Notes: generated by a model not told the origin, from the sequence alone. 64,000 nt of DNA from Mangrovimonas yunxiaonensis (GCF_000733475.1 NZ_JPFK01000003.1:62001-126000), one strand, 5' to 3'; positions 54,512 through 64,000 are shown, counted from the first letter of the stretch. Made by a program: numbers and translations.

Positions 54512-55537
54512 TTACAGCTTAGAAAGCTTTTTCTGCCAATTCCAAGCAGAAAGCAAAGCGTCGTCTAGAGATAAAGTTGCTTTCCAACCCAATTCTTTGT
54601 TCGCCTTTTCTGTATCGGCATAAGCTGCAATAACATCTCCTGGTCTTCTATCGGCAATACTGTAATTCAATTTTTTGTTAGATACCTTTTCAAATGAATT
54701 GATAACTTCCAGCACCGAGCTGCCTTTGCCTGTGCCTAAATTAAACACTTCAAAGCTGGACTTATTGCTTCCCGAAAGCAAACGCTCTAAGGCTACAACA
54801 TGGGCTTTTGCTAAATCGACAACATGAATATAATCGCGTACGCAAGTTCCATCTTCGGTAGGGTAATCATTTCCAAAAACCGATAGCTGGGTTCTAATAC
54901 CAGCAGCTGTTTGGGTTATAAAAGGCACTAGGTTTTGGGGTACTCCAATAGGTAGTTCTCCAATATAAGTAGACTCGTGCGCTCCAATAGGATTAAAATA
55001 ACGCAAGGCAATTGCCGTTACGTTGTTGTGGGCACTGCAGGTGTCCTTAATAATTTCCTCCCCTATTTGTTTGGTATTGCCATAAGGCGATTCGGCAGGT
55101 TTAATGGGGGCGTGTTCTTTAATTGGCAACTCGTCTGCTTGCCCATATACGGTGCAAGATGAGCTAAAAATAACATTTGCAGCAGGCATTTCGCAAAATT
55201 CTTGCAATAAATACACTAAGGTATTAATGTTGTTTTCGTAGTAAAGCAACGGCTTATTTACACTCTCGCCAACGGCTTTACTTGCCGCAAAATGTATCAC
55301 CCCCGATAGGTTATTGTATTTTTTAAAAAATGCTTGAACCTTAGACCGATCCCTCAAGTCTATTTTTTCAAACTCAGGAAGTTTCCCGGTAATGTTGCAT
55401 ATACCATCTAAAACAGCTATTGACGAATTGGACAAATTGTCGATAATAACCACATCGAACCCTTTGTTTTGCAATTCAACAACCGTATGCGACCCTATAA
55501 AGCCGAGCCCTCCTGTTACTAATACTTTTTTAGCCAT
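54512..55537 (-). CDS. galE: UDP-glucose 4-epimerase
   Basis: 341-residue extended SDR: NAD motif VTGGLGFIGSHTVVEL, IHFAASKAVGES, catalytic Ser/Tyr in SSSCTVYG and YGNTKQIGEEII, RYFNPIGAHES and TEDGTCVRDYIHVVDLA. It interconverts UDP-glucose and UDP-galactose for surface polysaccharide. Its start overlaps the end of the aminotransferase gene by 8 bases, so both belong to one cell-envelope sugar operon. Confidence 0.94.
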   Translation of the reverse strand: MAKKVLVTGGLGFIGSHTVVELQNKGFDVVIIDNLSNSSIAVLDGICNITGKLPEFEKIDLRDRSKVQAFFKKYNNLSGVIHFAASKAVGESVNKPLLYYENNINTLVYLLQEFCEMPAANVIFSSSCTVYGQADELPIKEHAPIKPAESPYGNTKQIGEEIIKDTCSAHNNVTAIALRYFNPIGAHESTYIGELPIGVPQNLVPFITQTAAGIRTQLSVFGNDYPTEDGTCVRDYIHVVDLAKAHVVALERLLSGSNKSSFEVFNLGTGKGSSVLEVINSFEKVSNKKLNYSIADRRPGDVIAAYADTEKANKELGWKATLSLDDALLSAWNWQKKLSKL

Positions 55538-56663
55538 TGATAAATGTCTTCACATGATTGGCTATAAAGGCTATCTGCTCATCATCAAGCTCGGTATGCA
55601 TGGGCAAAGAAATAACATCTTTCACCAATTGATTGGTTACCGTAAAATCGGCTTCGTTATATCGCGTGTCTTGGTAAGCCTTTTGGTTGTGCAACGGAAT
55701 GGGGTAATACACCCCGCATGGAATATTGTTATCGTTTAAATATTGCACCAAAGCATCTCTATCTACTCCTGATAACTTTAATGTATATTGATGGTATACG
55801 TGGTTATCGGCAGTACCATACTCGTAAGGCGTTGTTATTTCGCTTACGTCTTTAAAGTGCTCGTTATATGTATGGGCTGCGTTTCTTCTTGCAGCATTGT
55901 AATGATCTAAATGCACCAATTTAGCATCTAAAACAGCGGCTTGTATTGTATCTAATCGTGAATTCACACCAACAACATCATGGTGGTAACGTTTGTACAT
56001 CCCGTGGTTTACAATTCCTCTAATGGTATGGGCCAAATCGTCATCGTTTGTAAAAATCGCACCGCCATCACCATAGCACCCTAAATTCTTGGAAGGAAAA
56101 AACGATGTAGACGCCACATGACCAATGGTTCCCGCTTTGGCTTTCTTGCCATTGCTATAGGTATATGTTGCGCCTATGGCCTGGGCATTGTCCTCTATAA
56201 CATAAAGGTTATTTGCCTGGGCAATTTCCATAATAGCTTCCATATTGGCGCATTGCCCAAACAAGTGTACAGGAACAATAGCCTTGGTTTTTGGTGTAAT
56301 GGCCTTTTTAATAGCCGCTATGTCTATATTAAATGTATCTGGTTCTACATCGACCAAAACAGGGGTTAAGCCTAAAAGAGCAATAACCTCTACAGTTGCC
56401 GCAAATGTAAAATCGGCAGTAATAACCTCATCGCCGGGTTTTAAGCCAAGTCCCATCATGGCAATTTGCAATGCATCGGTGCCATTGGCACACGGAATAA
56501 CATGTTTAACGTTTAAATAAGTCTCTAGGTTCTTCTGAAACTCGTGAACCTTAGGACCATTAATAAATGCCGCTGTATCTATAACCTCCTGTATTGCAGG
56601 ATCTACAACATTTTTTATACCGGAATATTGACCTTTAAGGTCAACCATTTGAATTTTTTTCAT
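55530..56663 (-). CDS. DegT/DnrJ/EryC1/StrS family sugar aminotransferase
   Basis: 377 residues from the ATG at 56663-56661 (MKKIQMVDLKGQY); the in-frame codon at 56735 would overlap the divergent waaA gene. PLP-binding features: NGTDALQIAM, DFTFAATVEVI, EDNAQAIGA and the Schiff-base lysine in SFFPSKNLGCYGDGG, with the C-terminal HVYHQYTLKL. It aminates a nucleotide-linked keto sugar, so together with galE it likely makes an LPS or glycan sugar. The exact product cannot be told. Confidence 0.9.
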   Translation of the reverse strand: MKKIQMVDLKGQYSGIKNVVDPAIQEVIDTAAFINGPKVHEFQKNLETYLNVKHVIPCANGTDALQIAMMGLGLKPGDEVITADFTFAATVEVIALLGLTPVLVDVEPDTFNIDIAAIKKAITPKTKAIVPVHLFGQCANMEAIMEIAQANNLYVIEDNAQAIGATYTYSNGKKAKAGTIGHVASTSFFPSKNLGCYGDGGAIFTNDDDLAHTIRGIVNHGMYKRYHHDVVGVNSRLDTIQAAVLDAKLVHLDHYNAARRNAAHTYNEHFKDVSEITTPYEYGTADNHVYHQYTLKLSGVDRDALVQYLNDNNIPCGVYYPIPLHNQKAYQDTRYNEADFTVTNQLVKDVISLPMHTELDDEQIAFIANHVKTFING

Positions 56664-56709
56664 ACCTGACGAAATTACAAAATTCACCAACGCTAACCAA
56701 TGATTTTTT

Positions 56710-57972
56710 ATGAAAGAAACGTATTTTAGCAACAAAGTAAAAACCTTGCATTTTCTTTATAACATTCTAATTATTTTGGTGCCATCTGTTTTAAAAACAG
56801 TAGCGCTATTCAATAAAAAAATAAAACTGGGCGTTGCGGGCAGAAAAAAAACGTTTCCTCTATTAAAAGCGCAACTTTCCCCAAATGACAACACCATTTG
56901 GTTTCACTGCGCATCTTTGGGCGAATACGAACAAGGCTATCCTGTTTTTAAAAACATTAGGCACTTATATAAAAACCATAAAATTGTCCTTACCTTTTTC
57001 TCGCCTTCGGGATACGAGGTTAAAAAAAACACCGATATTGCCGATGTGGTTTGTTACCTCCCATGGGACAGCAAGGCAAATGCCAAACAATTTGTCTCCC
57101 TGATAAACCCCGAACTAACCATATTTGTTAAGTACGATATTTGGCCAAACTTACTATCCGAATTAAAGTCTAAAAACAGAAAAGCCCTTTTAATCTCGGC
57201 ACTTTTTAGAAAAAACCAGCACTATTTTAAATATCGGTTTATGCAAAAAGCCTTATTTGCGTTCGATCATATTTTCACTCAAGACGAGGCTTCAAAACAT
57301 TTGCTTGAAAACATAGGCTATCGTCATGTTACCATAAGTGGCGATACGCGTTTCGACAGGGTTTCCAGCCAATTAAACATGGACAACAGCTTAGCTTTTA
57401 TTGAGCGGTTTAAGCAAGATAACTTGTGTTTGGTAGCGGGTAGCACATGGCCGGAAGACGAAGCGCTTTTAGTCGATTTTATAAACAATAGCCCTGATGG
57501 CATTAAATTTATCATTGCCCCACACAATATTAAAGCCGCACAAATTGAAAAACTAACCCTTGCCATTACCAAAAAGGTCGCATTGTTCTCCAATAAAGCG
57601 CAGGCCAATCTAGAAGAGAGCAACGTCTTTATTGTAGATACTATTGGCTTACTTTCAAAAATTTACAACTATGCCGATATTGCCTATGTGGGTGGAGCCG
57701 TTGGCCATACCGGGCTGCACAATACCTTAGAAGCCGCCGTTTTTGGTATACCCATTATAATTGGCAGTCATTACGAGAAATTTCCAGAAGCATCCCATAT
57801 GATTGCATTGGGCGGCATGTTCTCTATAAAAACTAAAACCGAACTTACCCAAACTTTAACCCAACTTATCCAAGACAGCAATAAGAGACAACAAGCTGGA
57901 AATCAAAACGCCCACTATATTAAAAAAAACACAGGGGCGGTCATCCAAATTATGGACTTTATACGTAATTAA
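56710..57972 (+). CDS. waaA: 3-deoxy-D-manno-octulosonic acid (Kdo) transferase
   Basis: 420 residues with an N-terminal membrane anchor (LYNILIILVPSVLKTVALF) and a GT-B fold: WFHCASLGEYEQGYPV, LPWDSKANAKQF, FVKYDIWPNLL, SGDTRFDRV, LVAGSTWPEDE and AYVGGAVGHTGLHNTLEAAVFGIP. It attaches Kdo to lipid A precursor at the cytoplasmic membrane. It is divergent from the sugar aminotransferase, with only 46 bases between start codons, suggesting shared control. Confidence 0.94.
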   Translation: MKETYFSNKVKTLHFLYNILIILVPSVLKTVALFNKKIKLGVAGRKKTFPLLKAQLSPNDNTIWFHCASLGEYEQGYPVFKNIRHLYKNHKIVLTFFSPSGYEVKKNTDIADVVCYLPWDSKANAKQFVSLINPELTIFVKYDIWPNLLSELKSKNRKALLISALFRKNQHYFKYRFMQKALFAFDHIFTQDEASKHLLENIGYRHVTISGDTRFDRVSSQLNMDNSLAFIERFKQDNLCLVAGSTWPEDEALLVDFINNSPDGIKFIIAPHNIKAAQIEKLTLAITKKVALFSNKAQANLEESNVFIVDTIGLLSKIYNYADIAYVGGAVGHTGLHNTLEAAVFGIPIIIGSHYEKFPEASHMIALGGMFSIKTKTELTQTLTQLIQDSNKRQQAGNQNAHYIKKNTGAVIQIMDFIRN

Positions 57973-58093
57973 AAGCAAAACACTTAAACAACCAACCTCT
58001 ATTGTTAAAATATGTTAAATAATTCTTGCATAGTTACCCAATAAGTTGTTAAATTCGTGTTTATTAAATTTTTAACACTAAAACTTTAGACTA

Positions 58094-58414
58094 ATGAAAA
58101 AATTATTATTAAGCGTAGCTTTATTAATGGCTTTAGGATTAACATTCACTTCTTGTAGAGACACTAAAAAAGAAGATGCTGGCGAAGCTATAGAAAATGC
58201 AGCTCAAGATGCTCAAGATGCTATTGAAGAAACAGCACAAGACGCTCAAGATGCAGTAGAAGAAGCTGCTGAAGAAGCTGGCGAAGCTGCCGAAGGCGCT
58301 ATGGAAGAGGCTGGTAAAGCTGTTGACAACGCTGTAGAAGAAACTAAAGAAGCTGGCGAAGCTGTTCAAGATGCAGTAAAAGAAGCTGGTGATCAATTAA
58401 AAGGTGACGAATAA
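58094..58414 (+). CDS. Small lipoprotein with acidic amphipathic helical repeats
   Basis: 106 residues: signal with lipobox (LGLTFTSC, Cys about 21), then about 75 residues of Ala/Glu/Asp-rich repeats (EAIENAAQDAQDAIEETAQDAQDAVEEA and similar) with 11-residue periodicity like LEA-type or YtxH-like proteins. It should form a long acidic amphipathic helix attached to the membrane. Function unknown; an envelope stress role is guessed from composition. A strong terminator follows. Confidence 0.75.
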   Translation: MKKLLLSVALLMALGLTFTSCRDTKKEDAGEAIENAAQDAQDAIEETAQDAQDAVEEAAEEAGEAAEGAMEEAGKAVDNAVEETKEAGEAVQDAVKEAGDQLKGDE

Positions 58415-58440
58415 TTTTCGTTCTTTTTTACCTTAAAAAC

Positions 58441-58472
58441 AAAAAGCCCCTAACTACATTAGGGGCTTTTTG
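58441..58472 (+). terminator. Terminator of the small lipoprotein gene
   Basis: AAAAAGCCCCTA, loop ACTACAT, TAGGGGCTTTTT; perfect stem with A/T-runs, possibly bidirectional. Confidence 0.92.
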
Positions 58473-59616
58473 TTTGTTAACGTTTTAATGCGAAATGTGC
58501 TTTAAACTGTTTTTGCTGTATACTACAAAACAACCTGCGGATAAGCACTTACCGCTCTGCTACTGCTTCTTTACCTTGTGCACTACCTTATATCTAACAC
58601 ACACTCTTAAAGTCTCTACAGCCCTTTCCTAGCCGTTTCTTTTCAAACCTATAGTTCTGCTATTATACTGTTAAATACTTGACCGTATCTGTTTCCTAAT
58701 AAAAGAATATCGTTCGTAAACTTTAATGGCGACTTCGCACGCTCCTCTTATCATTGTTTATCAGCCCCAGGGAACCATTGTTTTTAGCCTTCAACTCCTC
58801 AAACTATCTATAGTTCAGTCCAAAACTTAAAACGAATAGTTTGTATAAGAATCTAATTATGAAAATAAGCAACTAGCCTATAAATAGTATTATTTAACTT
58901 AGAAATACAACACCCTATTTTTACTAAATCAGATGTATCAAAACTTTCCAAAAAAGTGGTGCAATAAAATGTATTCATACCAAAAAATTGCATCGTACAT
59001 GTCAATTAGACGTTAATCACTTAATATTCCATGAAAATGAAAGCTGGATGTGGTATAATCGATTAGGTAACATGAAATAAATTTAAACTCATGTTTCAAA
59101 TTTAGAAGATTTTTTGGCTTGGAAACACCATCGCTTTTAAGCTGTACAACTTGTTAAAAACTAATTTAGCATTTGACATATCTACAACAAAAGTTTCTTT
59201 AATGTTAGGTTCAATCGTAATCAATTACATTTAACTAAACCATCTTTTAGACTGTTTTAGTTACATATTTCAAAAACAGCAACAGAGATATAACTAGAGT
59301 GAAAGTAATTATAAACAATAATATAAGGAATTTTAGAATCTAAAGTAATTTTAGGCAAGGCTTTAAATTTACTTTACTTTTTGACCGTTTTTTTTTACTT
59401 TTTAATGAAGGCGCACAACAATTCTACTATAATTTCTTGGTGCTTTTGGTGCTATCTATTCTTGCCTACTCTAAAACTTTTAACACAATAAAACTTCTTA
59501 ACTAATAGACTAAAAATAAATTATTTATTCATTATTTAGAATCAGACGCAAAAAATGAAAATGACTCTTATTTAATCATACACCTTAAAACATAACTCCT
59601 TGTTGGGTTTACACAT
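58473..59616. other. 1.1 kb without a recognisable gene
   Basis: A/T-rich and with frequent stops in all frames. The longest suggestive stretches are a 41-codon minus frame at 59102-59224 and a short plus frame near 59020-59080 reading IFHENESWMWYNRLGNMK. Both could be decayed coding remnants. No tRNA, repeat array or riboswitch pattern was seen. Confidence 0.6.
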
Positions 59617-59648
59617 AAAAAAGGCCTCAGAAAACTCTAAGGCCTTTA
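59617..59648 (-). terminator. Second terminator after the tRNA pair
   Basis: AAGGCCT (59621-59627) with AGGCCTT (59640-59646) and flanking A/T-runs, 5 bases beyond the first tRNA terminator. Confidence 0.75.
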
Positions 59649-59653
59649 AAAAC

Positions 59654-59688
59654 AAAAAAACCTGTAACTAAGTTGTTACAGGTTTTTT
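59654..59688 (-). terminator. Terminator of the tRNA-Gly-tRNA-Leu transcript
   Basis: ACCTGTAAC, loop TAAGTT, GTTACAGGT with seven T on the minus-strand 3' side. It starts 5 bases after the tRNA-Leu end. Confidence 0.9.
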
Positions 59689-59692
59689 ACAG

Positions 59693-59776
59693 TACAGAAG
59701 GCGGGACTTGAACCCGCACGACCAAATGGTCATTGGATTTTAAGTCCAACGTGTCTACCAATTCCACCACTTCTGC
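59693..59776 (-). tRNA. tRNA-Leu(UAA)
   Basis: 84 bases: acceptor GCAGAAG/CTTCTGT (one G-U), D-arm GGTAGACACG, anticodon loop ACTTAAAAT with UAA, long class II variable arm around TGACCATTTGGTCG, T-loop GGTTCAAGTCC. The 3' CCA is not encoded. Confidence 0.95.
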
Positions 59777-59796
59777 TTGGACTATTCTTGTCTCAG

Positions 59797-59868
59797 AGCG
59801 AAAGACGGGATTTGAACCCGCGACCCTCACCTTGGCAAGGTGATGCTCTACCCCTGAGCTACTTTCGC
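59797..59868 (-). tRNA. tRNA-Gly(GCC)
   Basis: 72 bases: acceptor GCGAAAG/CTTTCGC, D-arm AGCTCAGGGGTAGAGC, anticodon stem CACCT with loop TGCCAAG, T-arm GCGGGTTCAAATCCCGT. CCA not encoded. It is the upstream member of a two-tRNA transcript. Confidence 0.96.
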
Positions 59869-59904
59869 ATGTTATAAAATGAACGTTTCTTTCATTTGCG
59901 AGGG

Positions 59905-59934
59905 CAAATTTAATACAATTCTTAGAATTCCAAA
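59905..59934 (-). promoter_or_regulatory. Promoter of the tRNA pair
   Basis: Minus strand TTTG (59934-59931), 18-base spacer, TAAATTTG (59912-59905), an exact consensus 36 bases upstream of tRNA-Gly. Confidence 0.75.
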
Positions 59935-60081
59935 GGCTTTTTCAATATTTTTTTCAATAAAAGAATTCCCCGTTTCCAACTGCCTCTCTCATAGGTCGTA
60001 AAAATATCGTTTCAGGTTTTTTGTTTTCTCTAAAATGCTTCATTAAAAATTTCTAAAACGTATTAGGCGCCTTATTTCCTA

Positions 60082-62694
60082 CTAGGCCTGCTTCTTTTTA
60101 ACAAGCATCCGTTTTATCTCGTTTAACTTCATTAAAGCCTCCACTGGGGTTAACGTGTCGATATCGGTATGGAGGATTTCCTCTTTAATTTGCTCCAACA
60201 AAGGATCATCTAAATTAAAGAAACTCAATTGCATGTCATCATCGGCCAAAGTTTTAACCTTATCGGTCAGTTCTTCACTAGAATGCGACTTCTCCAGTTT
60301 TTTCAATATTTTATTAGCCCGTTGTATGACGTGTTGTGGCATTCCGGCCATTTTGGCCACGTGAATACCAAAGCTGTGCTCACTACCGCCCGCTACCAAT
60401 TTCCGTAAAAAAAGCACATTGTCTTTTAGCTCCTTAACCAATACGTTGTAATTTTTAATCCGACCAAAGGTTTCGGTCATTTCATTCAGCTCGTGGTAAT
60501 GCGTTGCAAACAGGGTTTTTGGTCTTGCCGGGTGCTCGTGCAAATACTCGCTAATGGCCCAAGCAATCGAAATCCCATCGTAAGTACTTGTACCCCGACC
60601 AATTTCGTCTAACAGCACCAAACTGCGGTCTGAGATATTGTTCAATATTGAAGCCGTTTCATTCATCTCTACCATAAACGTCGACTCGCCCATAGAAATG
60701 TTATCGCTGGCTCCTACGCGTGTAAATATTTTATCGACCAACCCAATGTTTGCCGCTTTGGCCGGCACAAAACTCCCTATTTGCGCCAACAGCACGATTA
60801 AAGCCGTTTGGCGTAAAATAGCCGATTTACCAGACATGTTTGGCCCGGTTATCATGATAATCTGTTGCTGTTCGCGATCTAAGTGCACATCATTAGCAAT
60901 ATAGGCTTCGCTAGCGGGTAACTGCTTTTCTATTACCGGGTGGCGTCCTTCTTTTATCTCCAACCCAAACGAATCATCGATGGTTGGGCATGTATAATTG
61001 TTTGTCTTGGCCAAGACCGCAAACCCACATAAACAGTCTAATGTTCCTATTAAAAATGCATTTTGCTGTACGGGCTTAATAAACTGCCCCATCCAGCTTA
61101 CCAGCTCAGAGAACAGCTGCTGTTCAATGGCCAGAATACGCTCTTCGGCGCCTAATATTTTGGCTTCGTATTCTTTAAGTTCCTCGGTAATATAGCGTTC
61201 GGCATTTACCAAGGTTTGCTTGCGCACCCAGGCTTCAGGCACCTTGTCTTTATGCGCATTTCGCACCTCTATGTAGTACCCAAACACGTTGTTAGAGGCT
61301 ATTTTTAACGATGGAATCCCCGTACGCTCACTTTCGCGTTCCAACATCTCATCTAGATATTGTTTTCCTGAAGTGGCTAATGTTCTAAGCTCGTCCAATT
61401 CCGTAGAAAACCCACTGGCTATCGTATGGCCTTTTAAAATATTTACAGGAGCATCTTCGCTTAAGCTCGCCTTAATTTTTTCCCGCAAGGTATCGCACTC
61501 CTGAAGCGTATCGCCCAAAACCCGCAAAGCCTCATTATCGCTTTGCATGGCCAAAGCCTTAATGGGCACTATGGCTTCTAAGGAGTTTTTAAGCTGAATA
61601 ACCTCGCGCGGACTCACCTTTGCTGTTGCCACCTTAGAAATTAGCCGTTCGATATCGCCAATATGCTTGATGTGGTTTTGCATTTTTTGAAGCACTGTAT
61701 GATGCTCCAGCAAATGCTGAACCACCTGATAGCGCTGCTTTATCTTTTCGATGTTTTTAAGCGGCAAGGCCAACCAACGCTTTAGCAAACGCCCACCCAT
61801 AGGCGTTATGGTATGATCTATAACATCCAGTAAGGTTACGGCATTTACGTTGGTAGACTGGTACAGCTCTAAATTGCGAATGGTAAAGCGGTCCATCCAC
61901 ACATATTCGTCTTCGGCTATACGGCCAATGGCGGTAATATGCTCCAACTTGTTGTGTTGCGTTTCCGATAAATAATGCAGCACTGCCCCCGAAGCAATAA
62001 CGCCTTCATATAAGTTATCAACCCCAAAACCTTTTAAGGATGTGGTGTTAAAATGCCGTGTTAGGGTCTCGTTGGCATAATCGGGCTGAAACACCCAATC
62101 TTCTAAATAAAAGGTATGGAAATCCGCTCCAAAAGCAGCTTGAAAACTGGCCTTGGATTTTTTAGACACCAACACTTCACTGGGGTTAAAATTCTGAAGC
62201 AGCTTATCAACATACTCGGCGTGACCCTGCGAGGTTAAAAACTCGCCCGTAGACACATCTAAAAACGACACCCCTATTGCTTTCTTATCAAAATGTACGG
62301 CACACAAAAAATTATTCGTCTTCGAGCTTAGCACCTCATCATTCAGTGCCACACCGGGAGTCACCAACTCGGTTACACCGCGCTTTACAATTTTCTTGGT
62401 TTGCTTAGGGTCTTCCAACTGGTCGCAAATCGCAACGCGCTGTCCCGCTTTTACCAATTTAGGCAGATAGGTGTTTAACGAATGGTGCGGAAACCCTGCT
62501 AGTTCTGTTTTTTCGCCACCATTATTCCTATTGGTTAGTACTATGTCCAGAATTTTGGCGGCCTTAACGGCGTCGCTCCCAAAGGTTTCGTAAAAATCTC
62601 CCACCCGAAACAATAACATCGCATCTGGATATTTCGCCTTAATAGCGTTGTACTGTTGCATTAACGGGGTGACTTTTTTTGCTTTTTTTGCCAT
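60082..62694 (-). CDS. mutS: DNA mismatch repair protein MutS
   Basis: 870 residues in canonical MutS1 order. Mismatch-binding domain with the Phe-x-Glu motif ([11 protein letters not shown], about residues 32-42), connector, lever/clamp helices, and the ATPase: Walker [15 protein letters not shown] (about 615), STFMVEMNE, Walker [17 protein letters not shown] and FATHYHEL. The C-terminal HTH/tail region carries [13 protein letters not shown]. It starts mismatch repair with MutL (not here). The ATG at 62694 is the only sensible start. Confidence 0.96.
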   Translation of the reverse strand: MAKKAKKVTPLMQQYNAIKAKYPDAMLLFRVGDFYETFGSDAVKAAKILDIVLTNRNNGGEKTELAGFPHHSLNTYLPKLVKAGQRVAICDQLEDPKQTKKIVKRGVTELVTPGVALNDEVLSSKTNNFLCAVHFDKKAIGVSFLDVSTGEFLTSQGHAEYVDKLLQNFNPSEVLVSKKSKASFQAAFGADFHTFYLEDWVFQPDYANETLTRHFNTTSLKGFGVDNLYEGVIASGAVLHYLSETQHNKLEHITAIGRIAEDEYVWMDRFTIRNLELYQSTNVNAVTLLDVIDHTITPMGGRLLKRWLALPLKNIEKIKQRYQVVQHLLEHHTVLQKMQNHIKHIGDIERLISKVATAKVSPREVIQLKNSLEAIVPIKALAMQSDNEALRVLGDTLQECDTLREKIKASLSEDAPVNILKGHTIASGFSTELDELRTLATSGKQYLDEMLERESERTGIPSLKIASNNVFGYYIEVRNAHKDKVPEAWVRKQTLVNAERYITEELKEYEAKILGAEERILAIEQQLFSELVSWMGQFIKPVQQNAFLIGTLDCLCGFAVLAKTNNYTCPTIDDSFGLEIKEGRHPVIEKQLPASEAYIANDVHLDREQQQIIMITGPNMSGKSAILRQTALIVLLAQIGSFVPAKAANIGLVDKIFTRVGASDNISMGESTFMVEMNETASILNNISDRSLVLLDEIGRGTSTYDGISIAWAISEYLHEHPARPKTLFATHYHELNEMTETFGRIKNYNVLVKELKDNVLFLRKLVAGGSEHSFGIHVAKMAGMPQHVIQRANKILKKLEKSHSSEELTDKVKTLADDDMQLSFFNLDDPLLEQIKEEILHTDIDTLTPVEALMKLNEIKRMLVKKKQA

Positions 62695-62903
62695 AATTTT
62701 GCTGCTCCGAACTTGGTACAGAATCTATTACCTTTGTCGTGATTTGTAATCACGCAAGTTAATTATTATTATACGCTTTTTAAAACATAAAATTGGTATA
62801 GTTATTTACAGCTGTTGAAAAGATGTTGGGCAATTGCAAACATCATTTAACCAACATAACCTCAGCTTAATTTGAAGATTATAAAAAGAAATAACAATAG
62901 AAC

Positions 62904-62925
62904 ATCCGCTTTCGCGGAAGACAAC
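62904..62925. repeat. REP-like palindrome just upstream of the SPOUT methyltransferase gene
   Basis: ATCCGCTTTCGCGGAAGACAA: CCGC-TTTC-GCGG core of the same repeat family. It ends 2 bases before the ATG at 62927. Confidence 0.65.
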
Positions 62926-62926
62926 T

Positions 62927-63466
62927 ATGAGAAAACTAAAAAACAGCGAATTGGACCGCTTAAGTGTTGAAGGCTTTAAAACGTCGAAAAAAACACCGCT
63001 TATCATCATTTTGGACAACATTAGAAGTCTAAACAATATTGGATCGGTGTTTAGAACTAGTGATGCGTTTTTAATTGAAAAAATCTACCTCTGCGGCATT
63101 ACCGCAACACCGCCACATAAAGACATTCATAAAACGGCCTTGGGCAGCACCGAAACCGTTGTTTGGGAACATGTAGAAGACACACTAACCCTGATAAAAG
63201 ACCTACAAAACAACCACGTAAAAATTGTATCGGTCGAGCAAGCCGAAAATGCCACCATGCTAGATGCTTTTACCCCAGAGGCAAACACAACTTATGCCCT
63301 GGTTTTTGGCAATGAGGTGAAAGGCGTGCAGCAAGAAGTGGTATCGGCTAGTGATGTGGTTTTGGAAATCCCCCAGTTTGGCACCAAACACTCCTTAAAC
63401 ATTTCGGTAAGCTGTGGTGTTGTGGTTTGGGATGTGTTTAGCAAGTTAAAAGCCGTCACGCCATAA
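62927..63466 (+). CDS. TrmH/SpoU family RNA 2'-O-methyltransferase
   Basis: 179 residues of the SPOUT superfamily with motif 1 NIGSVFRTSDAF, motif 2 ALVFGNEVKGV and motif 3 LEIPQFGTKHSLNISVSCGVVVWD, which form the knotted SAM-binding site. There is no N-terminal substrate-binding domain, so it is a minimal enzyme methylating ribose in tRNA or rRNA. Which RNA is unknown. It is divergent from mutS over a 232-base gap. Confidence 0.92.
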   Translation: MRKLKNSELDRLSVEGFKTSKKTPLIIILDNIRSLNNIGSVFRTSDAFLIEKIYLCGITATPPHKDIHKTALGSTETVVWEHVEDTLTLIKDLQNNHVKIVSVEQAENATMLDAFTPEANTTYALVFGNEVKGVQQEVVSASDVVLEIPQFGTKHSLNISVSCGVVVWDVFSKLKAVTP

Positions 63467-63505
63467 GCTTTTTAGCCGTTACTTTTTTTTAATAAAACAA
63501 GCTGG

Positions 63506-64000
63506 CTAACCGTTACTTATCTGGTTTAACAACCAAAGATAATCTTCGCGATGCACGACAAAATCACGCTCCGAGATGTCAATTATTTTTACGTTGAGCT
63601 CGGTTTGTTTTTTTAAAAAGTCCAAATACCCAGAATTGATTTTCTCTAGGTAGGCATTTTCGATGTTTTGTTCGTAATCGCGGCCCCGTTTTTTAATGTT
63701 TTCCTGCAACCGCTCGGTATTTTGATAAAGGTAAACATACAATTCGGGCTTGGCAATATCCTTATACATTAAATAAAACAGCTTTCGGTAGAGTTTAAAT
63801 TCATCTTCCGGCAAGGTAATTTTAGAAAAAATAAGGGATTTGTAAATATCGTAATCGCTCACAATAAAATCCCGAAAAAGATCCAATTGCGATAGGTCAT
63901 CGCTAATTTGCTGGTAACGATCGGCTAAGAAAGACATTTCCAAAGTAAACGCATACCGCTGTTGGTCTTCGTAAAACCTTGGCAAAAACGGGTTATCGGC
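63506..64000 (-). CDS. Deoxynucleoside kinase-like domain, N-terminal part beyond the window
   Basis: Partial gene: the frame is open to the window edge; visible residues begin ADNPFLPRFYEDQQRYAF and continue for about 164 codons to the stop at 63506. It resembles the C-terminal part of dNK (YLYQNTERLQENIKKRGRDYEQNIENAYLEKI is the lid region). In flavobacteria a dNK-like domain is often fused behind FolK (hydroxymethyldihydropterin pyrophosphokinase), so this may be the tail of such a fusion; the missing part lies outside. It is distinct from the complete dNK at 37669. Confidence 0.85.
   Translation of the reverse strand, partial: ADNPFLPRFYEDQQRYAFTLEMSFLADRYQQISDDLSQLDLFRDFIVSDYDIYKSLIFSKITLPEDEFKLYRKLFYLMYKDIAKPELYVYLYQNTERLQENIKKRGRDYEQNIENAYLEKINSGYLDFLKKQTELNVKIIDISERDFVVHREDYLWLLNQISNG

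Noticed and set aside
58139-58396. Minus-strand frame opposite the small lipoprotein
   Set aside because: A Phe/Ser-rich shadow of the repetitive Ala/Glu codons on the plus strand.
1-64000. CRISPR arrays, prophage, insertion sequences or defence systems
   Set aside because: No regularly spaced repeats, transposase, integrase, phage structural or nuclease/helicase defence genes were seen; the HEPN domain at 23757 is part of sulfite reductase.

Overview
The window looks like chromosome of a member of the Flavobacteriaceae (Bacteroidota). Evidence: promoters of the TTTG / TAnnTTTG type, few Shine-Dalgarno sequences, the gliding-motility ATPase gldA, families such as DUF3857, DUF5686, DUF6090 and DUF6340, methionine synthase split into two genes, and low G+C. 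It is mostly a dense metabolic core. No prophage, transposase or CRISPR array is visible.

Layout. 1-3.3 kb: two leftward DUF3857/transglutaminase-like secreted proteins. 3.3-8.9 kb: leftward aromatic amino acid operon (pheA, aminotransferase, tyrA, DAHP synthase-chorismate mutase), then rsgA and dtd; ahead of pheA is an apparent leader-peptide attenuator. 9-11.8 kb: gldA and two secreted proteins. 11.8-16.9 kb: metH (two genes) and metF behind a SAM-I riboswitch. 17-19.4 kb: three accessory rightward genes. 19.6-33.8 kb: a long leftward sulfur block: a second SAM-I riboswitch, metY, osmC, a MetX-aspartokinase-homoserine dehydrogenase fusion, metZ, an Rrf2 regulator, cysH, HEPN-fused sulfite reductase, cobA, siroheme synthase, a ferredoxin-NADP reductase-like gene, cysE and cysM. 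33.9-36.8 kb: proC, a candidate structured RNA, and metK behind a probable SAM-II riboswitch. 36.9-47.1 kb: nucleoside kinase, membrane pyrophosphatase, soluble pyrophosphatase, a DUF5686 outer-membrane protein, pdhB and etfBA. 47.2-53 kb: nuclease, NupC, thyA, membrane-anchored DHFR and a lipoprotein. 52.7-58.4 kb: fabD, lspA, galE, a DegT aminotransferase, waaA and a small lipoprotein. 58.5-64 kb: a gene-free 1.2 kb, two tRNAs, mutS, a SPOUT methyltransferase and a partial nucleoside kinase.

The genes fit together. Sulfate-derived sulfite is reduced (cysH, cysI with siroheme from cobA and the precorrin-2 dehydrogenase, electrons probably from the FNR-like enzyme) and enters cysteine (cysEM) or homocysteine (metX/metY/metZ). 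MetH and MetF make methionine, and metK makes SAM. SAM then appears to feed back on three separate transcripts through two riboswitch classes. The strongest unexpected signal is a 28-codon leader peptide containing the run WYYFFF ahead of pheA. A hexamer just after the Phe codons is perfectly complementary to the 5' arm of an intrinsic terminator. Small palindromic repeats have also been incorporated into coding sequence in both metH genes. All assignments are from reading the sequence; nothing was searched.
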